From the IMG/VR virus record IMGVR_UViG_3300025655_000002, positions 1 through 64,000 of that record: a stretch of DNA of 64,000 nucleotides; one strand, 5' to 3'. A program made the position numbers and the translations under genes. Source of the DNA: a virus. Positions 44,697 to 53,699 of this stretch are shown here, one piece after another; the stretch's first letter is position 1, and each line of letters opens with the position of its first letter. The notes beneath the pieces were generated by a model, which made no database searches, had not been told where the DNA came from, and was given only the letters and a program-made list of their open reading frames with translations.

Positions 44697-47100
44697 CGCT
44701 AGCTTGTCTTTCTATTGCTTCTACTGGATTTTGATTAACCTTTGGTTTGTCTACCGCAAATGATTCTGCTTCAGATTTTCCTTGCTTCATTTGAATCTCT
44801 AGCAATTTTTGTTTATGATAGCTTTCTCTATCTAATAATTTTATCTTATTAGTAGTTTCGTGGTCATCAAGGTCTTTCTTCAGTCTATTTAGTTCCGCTT
44901 GTTTTTTAATTTCAACTTCAAGCTCTGTTTGCTTTTTAACCTTATCGGCTTCTGCTGCAGCCATGGATGAAGAAGCTTCTCTTTGAGCTGTTATTTGTTC
45001 TTTTTGAGCAAACTCTTCCATTTGTCTTTCAGCATGTCTTTTCTTTCTGTAAATTAGAAGTCTTTCTGCCTTTTTTATATTGTTTATCCTTTTAACCTCA
45101 AGATAGTCTTCAGCACCTATCTCTTTATTTGCAAGAGAAAGTTCTAATACTTTCATTAAGTCTTCTATCTCTTTATCGGTAGGTAATGCTTCAATCTTTA
45201 TTCCAAGTTGAGCTATAGCTATTTCGTTAGCAAACTCTATAGCTTTTACTCCAAGCTCCCCTATTATGTTCTCGTATTCTTTAGCACCATCTCCATGCTC
45301 AAATTTTGCCTGAACCATTCTAGAGATTACTTTGCCCATATTGGAAAGTATGCCTTCTGAGTAAGCTTTGTATATTTCTCTAGTCGTGTTGTTTGATGCT
45401 AATAATCTCATTTTCTCAATGCCGATTAGTGCATCCTTATCTGGGGACGAGCCATCTCTAACATCGTTTATACCCGTATTATCTCTTATGTGTTGTATCT
45501 CAGCTATAATAGAAGAGTCTAGTGCGGCTAAATTTTCAGCAAACGGGTTGTTTAATTCTTGGACAGGTAATCCGTTGGCTGGATTTCCATTTATATCTGT
45601 CCTTGTAAATAGTAGCACACCTTTTTGCTTGTATAGCTTTATTATTCTCATTGGGTCTTCTTCCTTAAGAAGACTCATTACATCAGATATACCTGCCACA
45701 TCTATAGCTACCCCAGTAGGAGTCATTTCCGCTATAAGATGTCTCTTTCTTAAAACCAACTCTTGAATATTGTCAAGATGAGGCTTCATTACATCAACTA
45801 TAGATTTATTGCCCCCACTTCTTAGGTTTGGTTGAAAAACAATATATCTTCTTAATAGTTTTGATGAAATCTTACCTCCAGACTTAGTGTATGGTCTTAT
45901 AATATTTTTACTTCTTCCATAGCCAATCATTATATCAGAATCAACAACCCACATACCTTCATAAGACATTTCTATGTCTTTATCTATTAAGTCATAATTC
46001 TTGCTGCTTCTTTCTGGAGTCTTATAATCGTATCCTCTTCTTGATATTTCCCTTCTACCAAATCTGTCATCTCTTTCCGACCATTTATACTTGTCTTCTG
46101 TATAAAATATGAAGTCTAAAACCTCTACCCTAAAATCATTATAAGCATAACTGAAACCGTTATACGTGTGATGCATATCATAATCAGACCCGAATCTCCA
46201 CTCTGGATTTCCGTATTTCTTTTCAGATTTTCGAGCTATCTTAAACCAGTCTTCTTCTTTTATTTTCCCTGATAAGTCTCTCTTTTTAAGTTCTGCTATA
46301 GATAACAACTTTCTTTCTGCTTGATAATCAGCATCACTATGGTCTTGTTCGTCTGTTGATGACGAGTAATAATCCATAGGTATATCAGAGTAAGATATAT
46401 TTATTTTATTGTTCCTGTCAAAATACAGTCTAACTCCACCTGCTCCGTTCTCTACTATGTCATGTATGACTCTTTTTTTAACCTTTACATCCCAGTCGTT
46501 ATCATAAAGTATGAAGTCGCATATTTGCTCCATACCTATTTCTATAGCCTGCTTATACTCAAGACTCATGTATATCTCTATCTCTTCGGCATCCCTAGGA
46601 GTGAAGTTACCCCTACTCTCCAGTATAACACCAGAGGCTTGTTCAAGCATCTTTAGCTCTTTTTCTCTAGCTAATTTAGCGTAGAAGCTATCTCTATCTT
46701 TCTTTACTTTAGCTTTTGAATATTTGTCTATTGCGTTGAATTGAATCTTATGGTCTTGATTCATCATGTCTCCAACAACTGTGTCGACAAACTTTTTACC
46801 TGGAGCGGCAATACTCCAATCTATATTTATGTGAGACTCATTTCCTTTGTCATCAATCTCTGCGTCAAGGAATGATTTAAACTTATCTATATCTTGTCTG
46901 TTCGATGCATAGGCTCTGTTTTCTGCAGCAATACTTCTTCTGTTTGTACTTAAATCAATTCCTAACCCAGAGTAATATATATTTTTAGCAACTCTCTTAC
47001 CGAAAGAATCTTTTTCTTTTTCTTTAGGGTCTACACTTAGTACTGGAAAAGGATTTTCCTTTATTTTATCCTTCAGAGAAGATTCACTGTATTTGCTCAT
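44686..47100 (-). CDS. Portal protein
   Basis: Protein of 804 residues, the length known for crAss-like portals. Core features: an N-terminal helical part, KKRVIHDIVENGAGGVRLYFDRNNKINISY near 200-235, DINGNPANGLPVQELNNPF near 500, and GINDVRDGSSPDKDALIGIEKM (the portal wing/stem signature before the long helix), then long lysine/glutamine-rich helices at the C-terminus that may extend into the capsid. Position between TerL and scaffold is standard. 9-mer at 45417 (Ile-Gly-Ile frame). Confidence 0.82.
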   Translation of the reverse strand: MSKYSESSLKDKIKENPFPVLSVDPKEKEKDSFGKRVAKNIYYSGLGIDLSTNRRSIAAENRAYASNRQDIDKFKSFLDAEIDDKGNESHINIDWSIAAPGKKFVDTVVGDMMNQDHKIQFNAIDKYSKAKVKKDRDSFYAKLAREKELKMLEQASGVILESRGNFTPRDAEEIEIYMSLEYKQAIEIGMEQICDFILYDNDWDVKVKKRVIHDIVENGAGGVRLYFDRNNKINISYSDIPMDYYSSSTDEQDHSDADYQAERKLLSIAELKKRDLSGKIKEEDWFKIARKSEKKYGNPEWRFGSDYDMHHTYNGFSYAYNDFRVEVLDFIFYTEDKYKWSERDDRFGRREISRRGYDYKTPERSSKNYDLIDKDIEMSYEGMWVVDSDIMIGYGRSKNIIRPYTKSGGKISSKLLRRYIVFQPNLRSGGNKSIVDVMKPHLDNIQELVLRKRHLIAEMTPTGVAIDVAGISDVMSLLKEEDPMRIIKLYKQKGVLLFTRTDINGNPANGLPVQELNNPFAENLAALDSSIIAEIQHIRDNTGINDVRDGSSPDKDALIGIEKMRLLASNNTTREIYKAYSEGILSNMGKVISRMVQAKFEHGDGAKEYENIIGELGVKAIEFANEIAIAQLGIKIEALPTDKEIEDLMKVLELSLANKEIGAEDYLEVKRINNIKKAERLLIYRKKRHAERQMEEFAQKEQITAQREASSSMAAAEADKVKKQTELEVEIKKQAELNRLKKDLDDHETTNKIKLLDRESYHKQKLLEIQMKQGKSEAESFAVDKPKVNQNPVEAIERQASVNP

Positions 47101-47123
47101 CTAACAAAATATAAATATTTTAA

Positions 47124-47131
47124 CAAAGATA
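47124..47131 (-). promoter_or_regulatory. -7 promoter element (TATCTTTG) for the portal gene
   Basis: Minus-strand TATCTTTG, 23 bases before the portal ATG, in the gap after the terL stop. Confidence 0.55.
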
Positions 47132-47157
47132 TGAAAATATTCTGTATATTCCCATTA

Positions 47158-49326
47158 CTATAGTTTATAAGTCTTAAAAAGATTGTCTAGCGTTATATTT
47201 TTATACGCCTCATCCTTGTCTCTAATATTTCTTTTAATTGGTGCGTTTGGTAGAATTGATAACATTGCTGCTACAGTTCTATCGCTTGGAGTCCAATTGT
47301 TAGCATCAAACTTAAGCATATCTTCGAGTAGTGCGTTAAATGGGCATAGTCCGAACATATTCTCTATAATGTTTTCATCTGTAAACCCAAATTCATTTTT
47401 CTGTATTTCTGGAGAGATTTTACCAACGTATTTATAGGTGTGTCTAACTAGCGTGTTTATCATTTGATTTCTAACTAGCTCTCCAGCTGTTGAAACTCCA
47501 TCGACTAATTTAGCACTATCTGATTGAGTGTAATCTCCTTGTCTTGTTTGGTATATGTAATTTTTTAAACCACTTCTAATTGCATGATTATTTAATCCTG
47601 GTTTTTGGTTCTCTGACAAAAAAGGAAGGCTGTAGAATATTGAGGCCATTATTATGTCGTCATAAAAATCATCTGGATTCGGTCTTCTTCCAGCGTACTC
47701 TAAGACCCATCCATTACTCATCTTAATGTCGTTTACATTAAATCTTTTGTAAAGATATGCTGCAGCGTCAGACTTTTTATCTCCTGCTGTTTCTTTGTGG
47801 TCGAAAGGGTCAACACCGATTTGCCCTGTATGAGCAAATTTTGGCTTAGCTAATCCTCTTGAATCAAAATCATGTGCACACCTCAGTTCTGGCGGTGGCA
47901 TCCATGCTACATTGAATAATCCTTCTGGGTTGTCATAAAATTCAACCTTCAATTTGCTTTTATCCTCCCACACAAAATCTCCTGTCCTTATTATGCTTGA
48001 TGGTTGTAAATCGTTGTAGTCTTTCTGCTCGTATATCTTATAAGTAGGAAATACATCCCCTTTTCCAGATATTATAAATGCATCATCTATTGTTCTAGGG
48101 TATTTTCTTCTCCTTGATATTAATTTTTCTCCAGTTAAAGTTTTTTCGATTTTTATCAAATATGCTTCAGCTGCAACTATGTCTGAGTAACCGTATTTAT
48201 CTATAAATGTAGGAGTTTCATCTCCAGTCTTATCAGAACCTCTTAGTCCGTAATAAGCTGGTTTAAAATATCTTTTTAGTCCAGACTCTGTTTGTTTTGT
48301 TCTCTTAAAATATTCTGAAGATATGGTTGATTCGTCCCATAGCTTTTTACAGTTTATACCCCCTTTCTTCTCCATGTCCTCTACGGTGGTAGTTAAAAGT
48401 GCCTTTCCCGTTACATCTGCACCGTCAGCCAAACATTCTTTTACGATATACCATCTCTCATGCACATCCGCAACTCTTGTTGCTGTTTTACCTATCTCGT
48501 CATGAAATATAAATGCCAATCCATCCCCATCGTAATATTCTTCTTTAGCATTTCCATAATTAATCTCGGAATCCAAAACTTCAGAATATATTTTTATTTG
48601 TGTTTTGGTGCTTCTTTTCTTAGGGTTTCTATACTCTAGTGCTTTCTTAGGGTCACTATCACCAGTATCAACAGGTTTGAAGTATTCTGGTAACAATCTC
48701 CATGACCTGACTAATTTTTTAAATACTTTTGCTCCATCGGTGTCTGTTTTCGATTGTATGCCACCAATAGAATCTGGAGACCTGGATATGAGTTCATTGT
48801 TGGTACAATTAGCTCTTTCTGTCTTTCCGTCCCTCCTGTTGGTTATCTCAAGCATTCCGTAGCAATTAACATCAGCAACCACGTCAGACCATATATAGTA
48901 ATGGTCTCTATCTGAATCTGTAAAGCTTGGAAGACCAGATACTTTTCTTGTTCCTATAGAGCCGTCAGGCCTCTTTACTTCTTCTACACGAATAATGTTC
49001 CATGCTGTTAAATAATAATAATGAAGTCCTGTTATATATTCTAAGTATCCATTATTAAAAAACCAATATCCATTTAGTCTTCTATGCCAATGAAGCTTTA
49101 TGTGTTCTTTGTCTTCTTGGGTTAATTTGCCCAAAAGGAATCTCGAATTAACTTCTTTTATGTATTTTTTATCGAAAGGCCTAAACATCTGGTCTTCCTT
49201 CTTCAAGCCATAGCCGTCTATTTCTTTTTTTGGTGGAGGCTTGGGTAGTGTAAATTCAAATTCATCGATAATCCTATGTCTATCGAAATCCTCATAAGTA
49301 TATCTTTGAGCTATTCCCTTACCCAT
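47158..49326 (-). CDS. terL: Terminase large subunit
   Basis: DNA-packaging motor of 722 residues. ATPase motifs: a Walker A-like TNRRDGKTE at 162-170 and Walker B LAFIFHDEIGK at 270-280 with the catalytic Glu. Nuclease domain: IGVDPFD at 503-509 gives the first metal Asp, with later acidic residues near GRRPNPDDFYDD. The long N-terminal aromatic region (GYLEYITGLHYYYLTAWN) is typical of crAss-like and Bacteroidota terminases. It overlaps the upstream candidate small terminase by eight bases. Confidence 0.9.
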   Translation of the reverse strand: MGKGIAQRYTYEDFDRHRIIDEFEFTLPKPPPKKEIDGYGLKKEDQMFRPFDKKYIKEVNSRFLLGKLTQEDKEHIKLHWHRRLNGYWFFNNGYLEYITGLHYYYLTAWNIIRVEEVKRPDGSIGTRKVSGLPSFTDSDRDHYYIWSDVVADVNCYGMLEITNRRDGKTERANCTNNELISRSPDSIGGIQSKTDTDGAKVFKKLVRSWRLLPEYFKPVDTGDSDPKKALEYRNPKKRSTKTQIKIYSEVLDSEINYGNAKEEYYDGDGLAFIFHDEIGKTATRVADVHERWYIVKECLADGADVTGKALLTTTVEDMEKKGGINCKKLWDESTISSEYFKRTKQTESGLKRYFKPAYYGLRGSDKTGDETPTFIDKYGYSDIVAAEAYLIKIEKTLTGEKLISRRRKYPRTIDDAFIISGKGDVFPTYKIYEQKDYNDLQPSSIIRTGDFVWEDKSKLKVEFYDNPEGLFNVAWMPPPELRCAHDFDSRGLAKPKFAHTGQIGVDPFDHKETAGDKKSDAAAYLYKRFNVNDIKMSNGWVLEYAGRRPNPDDFYDDIIMASIFYSLPFLSENQKPGLNNHAIRSGLKNYIYQTRQGDYTQSDSAKLVDGVSTAGELVRNQMINTLVRHTYKYVGKISPEIQKNEFGFTDENIIENMFGLCPFNALLEDMLKFDANNWTPSDRTVAAMLSILPNAPIKRNIRDKDEAYKNITLDNLFKTYKL

Positions 49327-49723
49327 TGTTATAGTTAATAAAACTTTCTACAGACATGTCTCCTTTAAGCATCTCTTGTTCTTCTATAATCTCTTCTTCA
49401 GTTATATTTTTTTCTAATATCTCTGCTTGCTTTGTGTATTCTGGTAGTTTGTCTATGAATTTCTGAACTCTTTCAAATGCTTTTTCATCCTTATCAGTCA
49501 ATGCCGATTGGCTGATTATGTCTACATGGATTTTAGTTCCAGGTTCATTTGGATTATCTATCTCTATGCCATTAAGGACGAGCTTTGTTGTGTCGTCAAT
49601 AATCTTTTTATAAGTAAGATAACTCTTAACTCTTAGTTTTTTGGGGGAGAATTTACTGATTTTATCTTCAAGGTATTCTATATATTTACCCTGTTCTCCA
49701 GACAGCTTAGTTGGTCTTTCCAT
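49319..49723 (-). CDS. Candidate terminase small subunit
   Basis: Protein of 134 residues, helical and charged, with a glutamate-rich C-terminus (KNITEEEIIEEQEML). It has no clear HTH but is directly upstream of and overlapping terL, the canonical place for the small subunit. The 9-mer at 49499 is in frame (Ser-Ala-Leu). Confidence 0.5.
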   Translation of the reverse strand: MERPTKLSGEQGKYIEYLEDKISKFSPKKLRVKSYLTYKKIIDDTTKLVLNGIEIDNPNEPGTKIHVDIISQSALTDKDEKAFERVQKFIDKLPEYTKQAEILEKNITEEEIIEEQEMLKGDMSVESFINYNNG

Positions 49724-49747
49724 TTAAATTTAATTTAATTCTAAAAA

Positions 49748-49755
49748 CAAAGGTA
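49748..49755 (-). promoter_or_regulatory. -7 promoter element (TACCTTTG) for the terminase unit
   Basis: TAnnTTTG match on the minus strand, 25 bases before the ATG at 49723 and directly after the terminator of the upstream gene. Confidence 0.5.
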
Positions 49756-49784
49756 ATAAAAAACCCTGAAATTAATCAGGGTTT
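49756..49784 (-). terminator. Terminator after the abundant virion gene
   Basis: Stem AAACCCTGA (49761-49769) with TCAGGGTTT (49776-49784), six-base loop, followed by T run on the minus strand. Confidence 0.85.
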
Positions 49785-49809
49785 AAAACTTAAAAAATAA
49801 AATATGAAA

Positions 49810-50955
49810 TTAATCTAATAATGACCATTGAATCCACACCTCTCCAGCTATGTCTCCAGTCAAGTCTGCACCCGCTGTGTCTGCCCAAGTAGCGGCAGCA
49901 TTAAAGTAAAGAGTGTGAGCTGCTGCAGCCTCAACTACTAATGCAGCTGCTGCTGTTTTTAATGTAGCTGTTCCAGCACAATCTGCGGCTGTTTGACCAG
50001 TTAAATAGTCTTCAAAAGTAGCCGTACCACTTAAAACAGAAACCGCTCCTGTTGCTTCAACAGAACCTAATCCTACGTCTGGAGTAGCTGTTGTATCTTC
50101 AGCTAAAGTGATTGCCATATCCATCTTGATAGATGTTACAGAGTATGCTCCAGCAGGGAATGTGTATAATAGGTATCCATCTCCTAAAGCAGCATTATCA
50201 GCAACTGTTAAAGCGTCTGCCTGACTTACAACAAGTTTTGTAGTGAAGTTTTTACCATCACCAGTATAGTGAGTTGCTGTAACACCAGTGTTAGCTGTTC
50301 CTGGAGAATAAGTAGAAGCAACTTGATTAGCTTCAGCTAAATTAACCCAAGCGTAGCCTGTAGCAGTAGCATTTGCTGTTGGTGTTTGAGAAACTGTTAC
50401 TTTGGTATTTGTTCCATCAAAAGTAGCAGAAACAACTGTGTAAATATTGTCATTTGAATCGTCTTCACCGAAAACAGTGAAAACAGAACCTGCTGCAAAA
50501 TTAGCAGCAACATCTCCAACTGTAGAGTCAAGAACAACAACGTTTGGAGAAGCTGTAAATGAATCAAGTAAGTAAGCTAAATCACCTTCTTTAGTGATTG
50601 CTGCAACCTTAACAGCCATAGCTGTTTCAGATACTTTAATTCTTTCGTTAGAAGCTCCAGCTGAATCAAAATAAATGATAGCTTTAGAGCTTAACTCTCC
50701 AACACTGTTTATTCTGTTTTTGTTAATCCAAACTGTATCTCCGCTGTTATCTTCTGTTAAAGAAATTAACAAGTTAGATTGTGTTCCAACGTTAGTTAAT
50801 GATTCTTTAACTTTTGCTGTTTTTCTGTATCCATCTTCATTTGATAAATACTCTACATTAGTCAAAGAGTTTGACGTGTAGGCTTTTAAAAGTAAGCTAT
50901 CTTCGATAGATATCGGATTGCTTGTTAAGTTGTCAGTTAAAAATATTTTAGCCAT
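49810..50955 (-). CDS. Alanine/threonine-rich virion protein (decoration or tail-tube-like)
   Basis: Protein of 381 residues, rich in Ala, Thr, Val and Gly, beta-rich, cysteine-poor, with repeated short strands (ATGYAWVNLAEANQVAS, GDGYLLYTFPAGAYSV). Its own promoter element, own terminator and regular codon use (many GCT/GCA, ACT) point to high expression, as for a major surface or tube protein. It lies upstream of the terminase unit. Exact role not determined. Confidence 0.6.
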   Translation of the reverse strand: MAKIFLTDNLTSNPISIEDSLLLKAYTSNSLTNVEYLSNEDGYRKTAKVKESLTNVGTQSNLLISLTEDNSGDTVWINKNRINSVGELSSKAIIYFDSAGASNERIKVSETAMAVKVAAITKEGDLAYLLDSFTASPNVVVLDSTVGDVAANFAAGSVFTVFGEDDSNDNIYTVVSATFDGTNTKVTVSQTPTANATATGYAWVNLAEANQVASTYSPGTANTGVTATHYTGDGKNFTTKLVVSQADALTVADNAALGDGYLLYTFPAGAYSVTSIKMDMAITLAEDTTATPDVGLGSVEATGAVSVLSGTATFEDYLTGQTAADCAGTATLKTAAAALVVEAAAAHTLYFNAAATWADTAGADLTGDIAGEVWIQWSLLD

Positions 50956-50984
50956 TTTAAAATTAGTTTTGTATAATTATACCA

Positions 50985-50992
50985 CAAAGATA
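50985..50992 (-). promoter_or_regulatory. -7 promoter element (TATCTTTG)
   Basis: Minus strand, 29 bases before the ATG at 50955, in the gap after the small basic protein gene. Confidence 0.55.
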
Positions 50993-51012
50993 CATTTTTT
51001 TTTAGTATGCAA

Positions 51013-51291
51013 CTATTTTTTACCTCTATTTCTAGCTCTGTTTTTTGATAGCCCTTCTAAAACCATGCCTCCTGACTTTGTGTGAGACGCATCCTTACCA
51101 TCGCCTACTTTGGAGTTTGGGTTGTTTGAGTTGAACCTATTTAGACTAGACCTGTAGATTCTTCTTGATTTTGAACTATGGTATTCTTTGTTATATGAAT
51201 TTTTCTTAGCTCTAGCCTCTGGATTGTTTTGATAATACAATGCCGACTTGCTATTTCCGTTGGTTGTCCCTGCTAATTTGTTTCGTGCCAT
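51013..51291 (-). CDS. Small highly basic protein
   Basis: Protein of 92 residues, very rich in Lys, Arg, Asn and Ser, probably disordered (starts MARNKLAGTTNGNSKSALYY, ends RARNRGKK). Such proteins occur next to packaging genes in Bacteroidota phages and may bind DNA or be packaged with it. The 9-mer at 51238 encodes Ser-Ala-Leu near the start. Confidence 0.65.
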   Translation of the reverse strand: MARNKLAGTTNGNSKSALYYQNNPEARAKKNSYNKEYHSSKSRRIYRSSLNRFNSNNPNSKVGDGKDASHTKSGGMVLEGLSKNRARNRGKK

Positions 51292-51308
51292 TTTGTAAAA
51301 TTACGAAA

Positions 51309-52373
51309 TTATAGCACAACATAAACATTTTTGATATCCATTAGCATGCATTCTTTTTCTTCTATATCAACATGTGTTGCTGTGCCCTTTCTGAATAATA
51401 TTTCATCGCCTTCCTTCAAAGAGGATATGCCTTCAGGTACTGATATGACCTTACCTTTCTCTGGGTATGCTTCTTCTTTTGTTGAAACGACTATCTGACC
51501 ATGTGTCATAGCTTTTCTTATTGGTTCGACAACAATTGTAGTTCCTAATGCTTTCATTTTATCTAAATTATAAATTATATCTTTTGTGTTTATTCTGTAA
51601 TAAGTGTGAATACCTATTGTTATTTCGTATTCTCTTCCAGTTTTAAATAAAACCTTGTCACCAGGATAAAGTCCTGACTTCCTGTTTGGGTGTTGAACTA
51701 TCGCTGTTCTAGCTTCCTTTTTGGCCATCACCTCTAACATTATTCCGTTGTCAGTTTTCGCTATATCTTTATCTATAGCTGTAACAAGGTTCCATTCATT
51801 AAGCATCTCTATTTCATTGTCAGAAATCTTACAATAAAGGTCTTCGTACTTTATCTCATAATAGGTTTTATCACCAATGACTCTCTCGTTATCCTCATGT
51901 GTTAAAAAATGATGAGTATAAACAACGTCTCCAGGCTTAACTTCAACATCTATCTCATTACCGTAATAACTATTAAAGGCTTTAAAACAGGCGGAATACA
52001 CAACGCCATCTTGAGTTATGTTGTCTTTATCCATCGGGTTATACCTAGTGTCTATATGTATTCCGTTCCTTACTGATTTCTTATCTTTATCAGCATTAAC
52101 ATAGACCATGCTTGCTGACGGATGTATAACCCCATCTCTTATAACTCCTCTTATTTCTTCCTCGTATATGTAATACGAATCATCACTAAAGTTTGGAGCT
52201 TTATCAAAAAAGGAATTGTCAGCCATAAAAACCTCATCTCCTTTCACATACACAGAGTTCGGACTAGACTCTATAATTATAGCTCTTTGATATTCGTATA
52301 TGGAGCCGATGTCCATTGAAAGTTCTGATGGCTCTGCTCTTTTAGCTATACAGTAACCCTCTTGAACTGTCAT
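51309..52373 (-). CDS. Tandem GroES-like (Cpn10-fold) protein, 3-4 domains
   Basis: Protein of 354 residues that reads as repeated co-chaperonin modules. The C-terminal one (about 270-354) is clearest: TTIVVEPI, a loop with IVV, GKVISVPEG, LKEGDEILFRKG, then a final strand ending VYVVL, in the order of GroES (RVIVKR, mobile loop IVL, GEVLAVG, VKVGDIVIFNDG, ILAIV). Residues 184-269 repeat it (NLVTAIDK, DNGIMLE, ARTAIVQHP, LYPGDKVLFKTG, YYRINTKDIIY), 85-183 more loosely (VYVNADK, NGIHID, DGVVYSA, VKPGDVVYTHH, YYEIKYEDLY), and 1-80 weakly. E. coli GroES has 97 residues and one domain. It sits among head genes and probably partners the phage GroEL. Confidence 0.7.
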   Translation of the reverse strand: MTVQEGYCIAKRAEPSELSMDIGSIYEYQRAIIIESSPNSVYVKGDEVFMADNSFFDKAPNFSDDSYYIYEEEIRGVIRDGVIHPSASMVYVNADKDKKSVRNGIHIDTRYNPMDKDNITQDGVVYSACFKAFNSYYGNEIDVEVKPGDVVYTHHFLTHEDNERVIGDKTYYEIKYEDLYCKISDNEIEMLNEWNLVTAIDKDIAKTDNGIMLEVMAKKEARTAIVQHPNRKSGLYPGDKVLFKTGREYEITIGIHTYYRINTKDIIYNLDKMKALGTTIVVEPIRKAMTHGQIVVSTKEEAYPEKGKVISVPEGISSLKEGDEILFRKGTATHVDIEEKECMLMDIKNVYVVL

Positions 52374-52645
52374 ACCTGGAATGTTATATATACTGGAAGA
52401 CCTATAAAGACTTTTGTGACAGCGTGATTCTCGTTGTTCATGTCTGTAGTTATAACTTGATAAACAATCTCTCCGTCTATTTTCTCTCTAACGATGTCGG
52501 ACACTATTCTTTTAACTTCATCTCCATTAAAGCCGAATGGTCTAATCTTTAACACTTGCCCTAACCTGAATGAGAAGCCTTCTCTTATTCCGTCTACTTT
52601 AATTTCGTGGATTGTTTCTTCCCAGAGTAATTTTTTATCTATCAT
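52370..52645 (-). CDS. Hypothetical protein coupled to the GroES-like gene
   Basis: Protein of 91 residues, beta-rich (EGFSFRLGQVLKIRPFGFNGDEVKRIVSDIVREKIDGEIVYQVITTD). It overlaps the GroES-like start by four bases, so the two are translated together. It might be another small beta-barrel partner; no family recognised. Confidence 0.6.
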   Translation of the reverse strand: MIDKKLLWEETIHEIKVDGIREGFSFRLGQVLKIRPFGFNGDEVKRIVSDIVREKIDGEIVYQVITTDMNNENHAVTKVFIGLPVYITFQV

Positions 52646-52672
52646 GCGATTTAATTTTATTCAACATGACAA

Positions 52673-52680
52673 ATATAGTT
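52673..52680 (-). promoter_or_regulatory. -7 promoter element (TATATTTG)
   Basis: Minus strand, 27 bases before the ATG at 52645; would drive the GroES-like unit separately from the upstream secreted-protein gene. Confidence 0.5.
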
Positions 52681-52687
52681 ATTTTTT

Positions 52688-53182
52688 TTACATTAGATTG
52701 AAAACATGTATTTTGTTTCCTTTTTTAATAATGACCTCGCTTGTTAGATTGTTGAAAGAGCCCTTCCATAATGTGTCGGATTCTCTTAGGTATAGAGTTT
52801 CGTTTTTGTTTACCTCGTAAGTTCCAACAAACATTCCTGCCCCGTCCTTTCCTCCTCTATCTTGATATCTTTTTATTTGCCCTTTCTTTTTCTCATAAGC
52901 ATAATTGAAGTCAACAAAATTACATGAGAACGATATGTTTTTATTTGTCACGCTTAACTCCCAGTTGTAAACCCAGTAAACATAAACCGTATCATTGTAT
53001 TTTGACTGATAGGCTATTATTAATTTATCTTCACCAGGAGTGGATTGCTCTCTAAAAAACTCTACGCCACCCTCGTCTTGTTGAGGATAATAGTCTCTTT
53101 CTTGGATTTTAGCTACAATGTTTTGTGATGATACTGTGTTTAGTAAAAAAACACTCAATGATAATAATGCAATCTTTTTCAT
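52688..53182 (-). CDS. Secreted/periplasmic protein
   Basis: Protein of 164 residues with a clear Sec signal peptide (MKKIALLSLSVFLLNTVSSQN, likely cut after residue 19-20). The mature part is polar, with many Tyr, Lys and Asp and few cysteines. A secreted phage product may alter the host envelope or block superinfection. Family unknown. Confidence 0.65.
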   Translation of the reverse strand: MKKIALLSLSVFLLNTVSSQNIVAKIQERDYYPQQDEGGVEFFREQSTPGEDKLIIAYQSKYNDTVYVYWVYNWELSVTNKNISFSCNFVDFNYAYEKKKGQIKRYQDRGGKDGAGMFVGTYEVNKNETLYLRESDTLWKGSFNNLTSEVIIKKGNKIHVFNLM

Positions 53183-53245
53183 AATATTCTTTTTTTATTT
53201 AGTGAAACGCATGTGTTTTAAAAAGGTTACAGTTTTTTTAAAAAA

Positions 53246-53290
53246 ATAACCCCCAGAGAAAAGAATAAAGAAAAAAACTCCGAGGGTTAT
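53246..53290 (-). terminator. Terminator after the 106-residue gene
   Basis: Stem ATAACCC (53246-53252) with GGGTTAT (53284-53290), extended by GAG/CTC inside, long AT-rich loop, T run on the minus strand. It separates the regulatory genes from the late block. Confidence 0.75.
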
Positions 53291-53307
53291 AGTATTGTTG
53301 TGGCTTA

Positions 53308-53628
53308 TTAAAGCCCGTATTTCTGTCCTTTTCTAGCGTTAGAAATTATCTTAGATTTTCTATCTTTAGAAATATACTCTTTATTAGCTTCGAGACCTTT
53401 TATTTGTAATTTCGCTAATTTTTCTCTTCTATCTGCAGGATTTCCGCTACCTTTAGCTTTCTCTTCTTGGTATTTTTTAGCCGCAGCTTTTACAGCTTCT
53501 GGAGAATCATAGGCCTTACCCATATACATGTACTCAGTCTTGGTTCCAATACCTTTAGCTTTGTTCTCTTTAACTTTGGCAGCCGCAGAGTTATTGTTCA
53601 TTGATGATTTATAAAGTTTTGATGGCAT
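53308..53628 (-). CDS. Small basic helical protein
   Basis: Protein of 106 residues, rich in Lys and Ala, with a central segment EYMYMGKAYDSPEAVKAAAKKYQEEKAKG and a basic tail. It has its own promoter with both -33 and -7 boxes and its own terminator, so it is independently and probably strongly expressed. Might bind DNA. Confidence 0.65.
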   Translation of the reverse strand: MPSKLYKSSMNNNSAAAKVKENKAKGIGTKTEYMYMGKAYDSPEAVKAAAKKYQEEKAKGSGNPADRREKLAKLQIKGLEANKEYISKDRKSKIISNARKGQKYGL

Positions 53629-53651
53629 CTTTTAAAATTTAAATTACATAG

Positions 53652-53681
53652 CAAAGATACAAAAAAAATAATTCACTGCAA
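53652..53681 (-). promoter_or_regulatory. Promoter: TTG (53679-53681), 19-base spacer, TATCTTTG (53652-53659)
   Basis: One of two promoters in the window with both Bacteroidota boxes at consensus spacing. Drives the gene at 53308-53628, 23 bases downstream. Confidence 0.7.
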
Positions 53682-53699
53682 GTTAGTGTGAATTTTAAT

